NCBI GenBank assembly: GCA_035552095.1
Contig: DASZMA010000173.1
Span: 1-14,751, forward strand
Length of the DNA: 14,751 nucleotides
From: Bog-473 sp035552095
Lineage (GTDB): Bacteria; Actinomycetota; Acidimicrobiia; Acidimicrobiales; RAAP-2
Direction: 5' to 3'
The position numbers and the translations under genes were made by a program. The notes under the pieces are model-generated. The model had not been told where the DNA came from. It was given only the letters and a program-made list of their open reading frames with translations, and made no database searches. Shown here in pieces: positions 6,360 through 11,995 of this stretch (positions within the stretch are counted from its first letter, which is position 1; each line of letters begins with the position of its first letter).

Positions 6360-8447
6360 GTGATGCCCCGATCCAGACGTGCGCGCCCCTTCCCTCGCCG
6401 AGGCGCCCGTACTGCGCTCGTGGGAGCCGTTCTCGGAGCGCTGACCCTGGGCGCCCCGCTGGTGCTGTTCGGCCCGGCGACGCCGGCGGCGGCCTATCCC
6501 ACCTCCACCGTGGTCCTCAGCGGGCACGGCTGGGGGCACGGGATCGGCATGGGGCAGTGGGGATCGTTGGGCTACGCGCTTGGCCAGGACGGCGGCGCGG
6601 GCAATTTCACCTACAGCCAGATCCTGACCCACTACTACGGCAACACAACCCTGCAGACGTTGGGCACCGCTCCCGCCCCGCCCTCGCTCAACGGCGGGAA
6701 CGTGCTGGTGGCCATGACGGAGAACAGCGGCGGCTCGCTCATCGCCACCGCCGCCTCCGGGCTGGTCAATGTGCCCGGTGGATCGACGGCGGCCGCGGTG
6801 GAGATCGTCCCCAATGCCGGCAACACCGCCTTCAGCGTCTACACCGGCGCCGGGTGCGGCGGACCCTGGGCCGGACCGGTGGGTGGCGCGGTGACCACGG
6901 CCACCACCTCGGCCCAGAACGGTGGACCGATTGACCTGTGCGAGGCCGGACCGAGCATTGAGGTGCACGGGACCCTGACGGCGCTGTTCAACTCGACCCC
7001 CTCCTCCCGGGTGGTCAACACCCTCCCCTTGGAGCAGTACGTGGCCGACGTCGCTCCCTCCGAGTCACCCGCCACCTGGTCCCTGCTCGGCGGGGCCGGT
7101 CCGCAGAACATGGACTGGGGCTTCCAGCAGAGCGAGGCCCAGACGGTGGCGGCCCGCTCGTATGTCGAAGCGAACCCGATGGGCTTCGGAGGCTACGCCG
7201 ACACGTGCGATCAGACGTGCCAGAGCTATCCCGGCATGAAGTTCGAGTCGCTCTCATCCATTGCCGCCGCTCTCGATACGGCCGGCCAGGTCATGGTGAC
7301 CAACGGCACCTCGACGGTGGCCACGACGCAGTACTCGGCCTCGTCGGGCGGCTACTCGGCCGGTGCGCAGTTCCCGGCGGTGGTCGACGCCGGCGATGCC
7401 GTCTGCGTGAGCGCCTCGGTCTGCAATCCGAACCACAACTGGACGGCCACCCTCAGCGTGTCCTCCATTGATGCCGCGTACCCCAAGATCGGGACGCTCA
7501 CCTCCTTCGTGGTGGCTTCCCGCGACGGCAACGGCGACTTCGGTGGGCGGGTCAATTCGCTCACCCTGACCGGGACGGGCGGATCGGTGTCGGTGACCGG
7601 CAACGGCTTCGCCGCCACCATGGGGTTGAAGACGAACTGGTTCTCCCTGGGCGATCAGCCCAGTGGCGGGGTGGGGGGCTACTGGGTGGACGCCGCTGAC
7701 GGCGGGGTCTTCAGTTTCGGCAACGCCAACTTCTACGGCAGCGCCGGCGCCATAAAGCTCAACCGGCCCGTAGTGGGGATGGCCGCTACCCCAGATTCGG
7801 CCGGCTATTGGGAGGTGGCCACCGACGGCGGCATCTTCAGTTACGGCGATGCCCACTTCTGGGGCAGCACGGGCAGCCTGGTGCTGAACAAACCCGTGGT
7901 CGGGATGGCCGCAACGCCCGACGGTGGCGGTTACTGGCTGGTGGCGTCCGACGGCGGCATCTTCAGCTTCGGCGATGCCCACTTCTGGGGCAGCACGGGC
8001 AGTCTCACCCTCAACAAGCCCATTGTCGGCATGGTGCCGACGCACGACGGCGGCGGGTACTGGTTGGTGGCTTCCGACGGGGGCGTCTTCGCCTTTGGGG
8101 ACGCCACGTTCCACGGGTCGCTGGGCAGCACTCCGCCGGCCTCGCCCATCGTGGCCGTCGCCCCGACGCCGGACGGCGGCGGCTACTGGATGCTCGAGGC
8201 CAAGGGTGTCGTGCACGCCTTCGGTGACGCGCCGACCGAGGCGCCCGGAGCCGACTCGCCCGCCGTCGGCCAGGCCAAGAGCGCCATGACCTCCATGATC
8301 TCCTCGACCGACGGCCAGGGGTACACCATGGTGGACAGCTCGGGGCAGGCGTTCAGCTTCGGCGACGCCCCCTACTTCGGAGATGTGGCATCGACCGTGC
8401 CCGGCTACTCGGGACGGGTGGTGGGCGTCGCCGCTACGCCGGGCTGA
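6360..8447 (+). CDS. Secreted SpoIID/LytB-domain protein with six C-terminal repeats
   Basis: A 695-residue exported protein. Residues 1-45 are an Arg-rich n-region, a hydrophobic core and PAAA-Y, a signal peptide. The SpoIID/LytB-like domain covers about 50-430: SGHGWGHGIGMGQWG (54-68), LPLEQYVADVAPSESP (222-237), QTVAARSYV (261-269) and a later YSASSGGYS segment. SpoIID proteins are peptidoglycan lytic transglycosylases; E235, in the position of the ASEMP-type glutamate, is the likely catalytic acid, by analogy only. From 440 to the end are six units of 42 residues (the fifth 46), with core GYWLVASDGGIFSFGDA, probably beta-rich and propeller-like. The start is GTG 6360 or the adjacent ATG 6363 behind a leaderless promoter. 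A wall-remodelling or surface role independent of sporulation is inferred, since no sporulation genes are nearby. The last 43 bases overlap the convergent HAD gene. Confidence 0.9.
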   Translation: MMPRSRRARPFPRRGARTALVGAVLGALTLGAPLVLFGPATPAAAYPTSTVVLSGHGWGHGIGMGQWGSLGYALGQDGGAGNFTYSQILTHYYGNTTLQTLGTAPAPPSLNGGNVLVAMTENSGGSLIATAASGLVNVPGGSTAAAVEIVPNAGNTAFSVYTGAGCGGPWAGPVGGAVTTATTSAQNGGPIDLCEAGPSIEVHGTLTALFNSTPSSRVVNTLPLEQYVADVAPSESPATWSLLGGAGPQNMDWGFQQSEAQTVAARSYVEANPMGFGGYADTCDQTCQSYPGMKFESLSSIAAALDTAGQVMVTNGTSTVATTQYSASSGGYSAGAQFPAVVDAGDAVCVSASVCNPNHNWTATLSVSSIDAAYPKIGTLTSFVVASRDGNGDFGGRVNSLTLTGTGGSVSVTGNGFAATMGLKTNWFSLGDQPSGGVGGYWVDAADGGVFSFGNANFYGSAGAIKLNRPVVGMAATPDSAGYWEVATDGGIFSYGDAHFWGSTGSLVLNKPVVGMAATPDGGGYWLVASDGGIFSFGDAHFWGSTGSLTLNKPIVGMVPTHDGGGYWLVASDGGVFAFGDATFHGSLGSTPPASPIVAVAPTPDGGGYWMLEAKGVVHAFGDAPTEAPGADSPAVGQAKSAMTSMISSTDGQGYTMVDSSGQAFSFGDAPYFGDVASTVPGYSGRVVGVAATPG
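7677..8444 (+). repeat. Six in-frame coding repeats of the SpoIID-like protein
   Basis: Units begin near residues 440, 482, 524, 566, 608 and 654; all are 126 bases except the fifth (138). Each has GYW or GYT, then DGG(V/I)F(S/A)FG(D/N)A or a decayed form, then a (V/I)VGMAATPD-like end. Units 2 and 3 are the closest, sharing a 33-base identical stretch covering GDAHFWGSTGS. Units 5 and 6 are the most diverged. Confidence 0.9.
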
Positions 8448-9178
8448 GGCCGGACCTCTGACTGCCGGATGACCTCGCTCAGGCGCGGGAACCGGCGCAG
8501 ACGTCCCAACGGGCCCAGGAGCCCGGCATCGACCCCGTGGTCGGCCGCATTGAGGAGCCGCAGGTCGCCCCGACTGTTGCCGTAGGCCCACAGCTCCGGC
8601 TGCTCGCCTCCGTTGCGCAACAGCCCGCGGGCGCGCAGATGGCCGAGCAGCCGGTTGTACTTCTCGGCGCCGCGGCAGTTCTTGCCCTCGTAGCCGCCGG
8701 TGAGCAGCCCGCCCCCGCCCACGGCCAGCCGGGTGGCCACCACGCCGTCGACCCCCAGGAGGTCGCCGGCCGGTCGGACGTAGCACTCAGGCGAGGCCGA
8801 GACGATGACCACGTGGTGGCCCTGCCGTTGGTGCCACTCCAGGCGTCGTTGGGCATCACGGCGCAGGTGCCGGGCCAGATGTTGCTGGGCGAAGACGGCG
8901 GAGCGACGGTCAACCTCCTCCACCGGGAGGCCGCCGAGCAGGCGGGTGAAGAGCTTCTCCTTGGTGTCATCGGCTGCCGTTCCCCCGGCCAGGGCGGCCT
9001 GCAACAACTTGGGGGACAGGCCGGCAATGGCGCGCAGCACCGGCCCCGAGCCGCGCAGGCTGACCAGGAACGGGTACACGCTGCCCCCGTTGGTCAACGT
9101 GCCGTCGAAGTCGAAGGCGGCGACGGCGGTCACCGGGGCGGGCGTGGAGGCATCGGCGGCGTCGGGTTGAGCGGTCAT
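8405..9178 (-). CDS. HAD-IB family hydrolase (phosphoserine-phosphatase-like)
   Basis: A 257-residue haloacid-dehalogenase superfamily phosphatase. Motif I is AFDFDGTLT with nucleophile D23 and D25; motif II is VIVSASPE with S127; the lysine of motif III is probably K173 in GAEKYNRL; motif IV is AYGNSRGDLRLL with D205. A helical cap lies between motifs I and II, as in subclass IB. The enzyme should hydrolyse a phosphomonoester with Mg2+; the substrate is unknown, and a serine-phosphate or lipid-linked substrate cannot be told apart here. It starts 15 bases after the crotonase stop and is probably co-transcribed with it. ATG 9178 has no clear Shine-Dalgarno, and the first 15 or so residues are low-complexity, so a start at the GTG of V16 is possible. 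Its 3' end lies inside the convergent SpoIID-like gene. Confidence 0.85.
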   Translation of the reverse strand: MTAQPDAADASTPAPVTAVAAFDFDGTLTNGGSVYPFLVSLRGSGPVLRAIAGLSPKLLQAALAGGTAADDTKEKLFTRLLGGLPVEEVDRRSAVFAQQHLARHLRRDAQRRLEWHQRQGHHVVIVSASPECYVRPAGDLLGVDGVVATRLAVGGGGLLTGGYEGKNCRGAEKYNRLLGHLRARGLLRNGGEQPELWAYGNSRGDLRLLNAADHGVDAGLLGPLGRLRRFPRLSEVIRQSEVRPQPGVAATPTTRPE

Positions 9179-9193
9179 GGTCGCCCGGTCGGC

Positions 9194-10009
9194 TCAGGCA
9201 AGGCTGGTGCCGCCCCGGCCGGCGCCGCCGGCGAAGCGGAGCGCGCCCTGCAGGGTCTCGCCGCTCTCAATCACCGCCCGCCCCCGACGGGCCTCGTTCA
9301 CCGCCGCCGCCTCTTCGCTCTGGCCCCACTGCTCGAGCGCCGACATGCGGTCAGAGCGCAGGCAGAACTGGGGCAGGGCGGCCAGCTGGTGGGCTAGCTG
9401 AACCGAAGTGATTAGAGCAGACCCGGAGGGGACCACCCGGTTGGCCAGGCCGAGCTGGAGCGCCTCGGGACCAGTCACGGCCCGCCCGGTCAGGATCAGG
9501 TCCATCGCCCGCCCGTGCCCGATGACCCGGGGCAGGCGTACCGTGCCCAGATCGCACAGGGGCACGCCGAAACGCCGGCAGAACACCCCGAAAATGGCGT
9601 CCTCGGCCGCCACCCGAAGGTCGCACCACAGGGCCAATTCGATCCCGCCGGCCACGGCGAACCCCTCGACGGCGGCGATCACCGGCTTGGACAGGGTGAG
9701 CCGGGTCGGCCCCATCGGACCCGGTCCGTTGTCCGGGATCGGCCGCCGGTCCCCCTCGGCCACCGCCTTGAGATCGGCCCCGGCACAGAAGGTGCCGGCC
9801 GATCCGGTCAGGATGGCCACCGATTGGCTCTCATCCCGGTCAAAGTCGAGAAAGGCCTCACGGAGTTGATCGGCGCAGAGACTGTCGACCGCGTTGCGCC
9901 GTTCCGGCCGGGTGATCGTCACGACGGTGACCGGGCCGTCGTGCTCCACTGACAGGGTGTCGCGGCGGTACGGCGAGTACCCGACCGGCTCCGCGTGGTT
10001 GGTCGCCAT
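9194..10009 (-). CDS. Crotonase / enoyl-CoA hydratase-isomerase family protein
   Basis: A 271-residue crotonase-fold protein acting on a CoA thioester. FCAGADLKA (74-82) and EGFAVAGGIELALWCDLRVA (115-134) form the oxyanion hole and CoA site. E124 corresponds to the first catalytic glutamate of rat enoyl-CoA hydratase (Glu144). The position of the second (Glu164, FGQPE in the rat enzyme) reads FGVFC, so C144 replaces it. The following CRRFGVPLCDLGTVRLPRVIG pattern is one I recall from a recognised bacterial subgroup, so this is a family trait rather than damage. A simple hydratase is therefore unlikely; isomerase, hydrolase or other chemistry is possible. It lies upstream of the HAD phosphatase with a 15-base gap. 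No Shine-Dalgarno precedes ATG 10009; GAGAAT six bases upstream might be a -10 box. Confidence 0.88.
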   Translation of the reverse strand: MATNHAEPVGYSPYRRDTLSVEHDGPVTVVTITRPERRNAVDSLCADQLREAFLDFDRDESQSVAILTGSAGTFCAGADLKAVAEGDRRPIPDNGPGPMGPTRLTLSKPVIAAVEGFAVAGGIELALWCDLRVAAEDAIFGVFCRRFGVPLCDLGTVRLPRVIGHGRAMDLILTGRAVTGPEALQLGLANRVVPSGSALITSVQLAHQLAALPQFCLRSDRMSALEQWGQSEEAAAVNEARRGRAVIESGETLQGALRFAGGAGRGGTSLA

Positions 10010-10115
10010 GGGGGCATTCTCGCACGACCGACCAGGTCAGTGGCACAGCGAGGCGCCCCATGGCGTGCCGCGACGGAGTCGACCAGGTCGAATCCCGGAA
10101 AGGTGACCAATCGTG

Positions 10116-10144
10116 TCGACAATTGCGGGATTAGCCGGTAGGGT
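10116..10144 (+). promoter_or_regulatory. Promoter of the peroxiredoxin gene
   Basis: TCGACA at 10116-10121 (5 of 6 to TTGACA), a 17-base spacer and TAGGGT at 10139-10144 give a good housekeeping-sigma promoter. The -10 is again preceded by CCGG. Expected transcription start is near 10151, leaving a leader of about 35 bases that carries the Shine-Dalgarno AGGAGG at 10175-10180. Confidence 0.65.
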
Positions 10145-10185
10145 GGACGTCTCGACTAACGGCGTCACATCAACAGGAGGATCAC

Positions 10186-10821
10186 ATGGCAGTCCGACTC
10201 GGGGACACCGCTCCCGACTTCACAGCCGACACCACTGAAGGCAAGATCAATTTCCACGAATGGCTGGGCGACAGCTGGGGGATCCTTTTCTCCCACCCCA
10301 AGGACTACACCCCGGTCTGCACCACCGAGCTCGGAGCGTTCTCCAAGGCCAAGCCGGAGTTCGACAAGCGCAACACCAAGCTGATCGGCCTCTCGGTCGA
10401 CTCGGTCGAGTCCCACAAGGGCTGGGCGGGCGACATTGAGGAGACCCAGGGTTCCGCCCTGTCCTTCCCGCTCATCGGCGACGAGGACCGCCAGGTGGCC
10501 GACCTCTACGACATGATCCACCCGAACGCCAACGACACCCTCACCGTGCGCTCGGTCTTCATCATCGGACCGGACAAGAAGATCAAGCTCACCCTGACCT
10601 ACCCGGCCTCCACCGGCCGCAACATTGAGGAGATCCTGCGGGTTCTCGACTCGTTGCAGCTGACGGCCGACTACAAGGTGGCTACCCCGGTCAACTGGAC
10701 CGACGGCCAGGATGTCATCATCGCGCCGGCGGTCAGTGACGACGAGGCCAAGGACCGGTTCCCCAAGGGTTGGAAGGCGCTCAAGCCCTACCTGCGGGTG
10801 ACGCCCCAGCCCAACCGCTGA
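10186..10821 (+). CDS. 1-Cys peroxiredoxin (Prx6-like)
   Basis: A 211-residue thiol peroxidase that reduces hydrogen peroxide, organic peroxides or peroxynitrite in the cytoplasm. The active site is SHPKDYTPVCTTELG (36-50), with peroxidatic C45, T42, P43 and H37; R122 in TVRSVFIIGPD is the expected supporting arginine. C45 is the only cysteine in the protein, so there is no resolving cysteine and an external thiol must regenerate it. Mycothiol would be the usual actinobacterial candidate (inference). Length and the long C-terminal part (DYKVATPVNWTDGQDVII) fit the Prx6 subfamily. AGGAGG five bases before ATG 10186 fixes the start. A strong upstream promoter and downstream hairpins suggest a monocistronic, well-expressed gene; no OxyR-type site was recognised. 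Confidence 0.95.
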   Translation: MAVRLGDTAPDFTADTTEGKINFHEWLGDSWGILFSHPKDYTPVCTTELGAFSKAKPEFDKRNTKLIGLSVDSVESHKGWAGDIEETQGSALSFPLIGDEDRQVADLYDMIHPNANDTLTVRSVFIIGPDKKIKLTLTYPASTGRNIEEILRVLDSLQLTADYKVATPVNWTDGQDVIIAPAVSDDEAKDRFPKGWKALKPYLRVTPQPNR

Positions 10822-10828
10822 GCCCGGC

Positions 10829-10850
10829 CCGGGCGGTCTTTTCCGCCCGG
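10829..10850 (+). terminator. Terminator hairpin after the peroxiredoxin gene
   Basis: CCGGGCGG and CCGCCCGG form a perfect 8-bp stem with loop TCTTTT, eight bases after the stop codon. The T-run is in the loop rather than after the stem, so it is not a textbook U-tract terminator. Confidence 0.55.
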
Positions 10851-10865
10851 CACCCGAGATTCCCA

Positions 10866-10896
10866 GACAATGCCGGCCCGGCGGGCCGGCATTGTC
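10866..10896. terminator. 14-bp perfect hairpin, second terminator or boundary element
   Basis: GACAATGCCGGCCC and its exact complement GGGCCGGCATTGTC enclose GGC. It is the longest perfect stem I found in the window. It has no T-tract and lies between the peroxiredoxin and DinB-like genes, so it may be a U-less actinobacterial terminator or an mRNA 3'-end stabiliser. Confidence 0.5.
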
Positions 10897-10958
10897 GCGG
10901 CTGGGGGTATGAGACAGCGTTTTGCCACACTGGCCCACCCCCAACGGAGGAGACTGCG

Positions 10959-11558
10959 ATGAACGAGCCCGAGGTGTTCCATCTGGCCGAGCAAGCCCTG
11001 CGCTATGTGGTCGGGCTGATCAGCGAGGACCAGTGGGCCATGGAGCTGCCGCCCACGTTTGCCATCCGCCAGACCGACCGGGTGCCCACGCTCCGCGACG
11101 TCATCAACTACCACGCTTACGACGACGCCTGGGTGCCCGACGTGCTGGCCGGCCGGACCATGGCGGAGGCCGGAGCGGACAAATTCGATGGCGACCTGCT
11201 GGGGGACGATCCCGTGGCCAGGTTCGGCGAAATCGTGACATCGGCCTGCACCGCCGCGGCCGCGGTGGATGATCTCGACGCGATGGCCCACCTCTCCTTC
11301 GGCGACTACACCATCCGCCACTATTTCTGGCAGCTCAATTATTTCCGTGGCCTACGGGCGTACGACCTCGCACGGGTCATCGGCGTGGACCGGAGCCTGC
11401 CGGCGGAGCTGGTACAGGGAATCTGGGACGAGGTGCAGCCCAATGCCGAGGAGTGGCGATCCATCGGCGTCTTCCCGCCCGCCGTCCCGGTGCCCGACGA
11501 AGCACCGCTGCTGGAGCGGCTCGTCGGCCTGACCGGCCGCGACCCGTACGCCCACTAG
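10959..11558 (+). CDS. DinB/maleylpyruvate-isomerase-like (TIGR03086-type) protein
   Basis: A 199-residue four-helix-bundle protein. The C-terminal FPPAVPVPDEAPLLERLVGL followed by TGRDP is the signature I recall for TIGR03086 proteins, and NYHAYDDAWVPDVLAG (50-65) contains H52, the first metal ligand of the mycothiol-dependent isomerase family. The usual later site (D/E)xxxHxWDLA reads FRGLRAYDLA at 129-138, so F129 and R133 stand where the other two ligands belong, and metal binding is doubtful. Family members are thiol-dependent isomerases or transferases, but many have no known function. GGAGGAG at 10946-10952, six bases before ATG 10959, fixes the start. It is followed by a small GGCCGGTCCGGCC palindrome at 11558-11570 and the convergent small gene. 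Confidence 0.8.
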   Translation: MNEPEVFHLAEQALRYVVGLISEDQWAMELPPTFAIRQTDRVPTLRDVINYHAYDDAWVPDVLAGRTMAEAGADKFDGDLLGDDPVARFGEIVTSACTAAAAVDDLDAMAHLSFGDYTIRHYFWQLNYFRGLRAYDLARVIGVDRSLPAELVQGIWDEVQPNAEEWRSIGVFPPAVPVPDEAPLLERLVGLTGRDPYAH

Positions 11559-11578
11559 GCCGGTCCGGCCGCGTTTCC

Positions 11579-11869
11579 TCAGGCCAGCGGCACAGGCTGC
11601 GCCGTGGCGGGGTTGGGCCTCGGGTGGGACTGGCCGGCCCGCTGAGCGAAGTACTCGTCCCGCTCCGCCCGCACTTCGAGCAGGGTACCCGCATATTCCC
11701 GATCGAAGTTCTGTTCGGCCCTGGTGATGACGTTGTGGCGGAAGCGGGCTAAGGGGCCGCCCACCGCGGGTCGCTGGTCGGGGATACGCACCAGTGCGCA
11801 CCAGGTCAGCCGGGTCAACCCGTGCGCCCGGCCCGATCCGGACCTCGAGTGCTGCATCGTCTGCGCCAT
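11579..11869 (-). CDS. Small hypothetical protein, 96 residues
   Basis: I do not recognise this protein. It is basic at the N-terminus, with a central helical, charged segment (ARFRHNVITRAEQNFDREYA, 41-60, then a run rich in Glu and Arg to about 78) and a Pro-rich tail. There is no signal peptide or obvious membrane helix and only one cysteine (C24). AGGAGG lies 11 bases upstream of ATG 11869 on the minus strand, supporting translation. A GTG four codons earlier is in frame but overlaps that Shine-Dalgarno, so the ATG is preferred. About 75 bases upstream lie a -10-like TATATG and a GCAAC direct repeat. It is convergent with the DinB-like gene and downstream of, but probably independent from, the acyl-CoA ligase. 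Confidence 0.55.
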   Translation of the reverse strand: MAQTMQHSRSGSGRAHGLTRLTWCALVRIPDQRPAVGGPLARFRHNVITRAEQNFDREYAGTLLEVRAERDEYFAQRAGQSHPRPNPATAQPVPLA

Positions 11870-11943
11870 AGCGAATCCCACCTCCTGAGCCGGAAGGAGT
11901 GCCCCCCTATGCGCCCAGGTCAGATCATGGACCGGAGGGGTGT

Positions 11944-11968
11944 CATATAGGTTGCAATGCGGTTGCAG
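11944..11968 (-). promoter_or_regulatory. Putative promoter and GCAAC direct-repeat operator of the small gene
   Basis: On the minus strand GCAAC-N6-GCAAC (11951-11966, period 11) directly precedes TATATG (11944-11949), a plausible -10. An 11-base direct repeat over the -35 region is the layout bound by OmpR/PhoB-family activators. The 10-mer ATTGCAACCT is shared with the element before the VOC gene. Confidence 0.35.
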
Positions 11969-11995
11969 GCGGGGAGATCTGCGCCAGGTGGGTGA

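Noticed and set aside
6258..6968. N-terminal extension of the third glycosyltransferase on the minus strand
   Set aside because: It is antisense to the SpoIID signal peptide and domain, has no domain of its own, and the sister proteins have no such extension.
7677..8444. Tandem repeat considered as a CRISPR array
   Set aside because: The period is 126 bases, the repeats stay in frame inside one gene and vary by codon; there are no short identical repeats with unique spacers.
7254..8786. 510-codon minus-strand frame across the SpoIID repeats
   Set aside because: Its regularity only mirrors the plus-strand coding repeats; no motif was found and the HAD gene uses a different frame at its 5' part.
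10029..10090. CGACCAGGTC repeated 51 bases apart between the crotonase and peroxiredoxin genes, the second copy inside the palindrome CGACCAGGTCG
   Set aside because: It could be an operator pair, but ten-base GC-rich matches are not rare here and the copies lie upstream of the peroxiredoxin promoter with no known regulator match.
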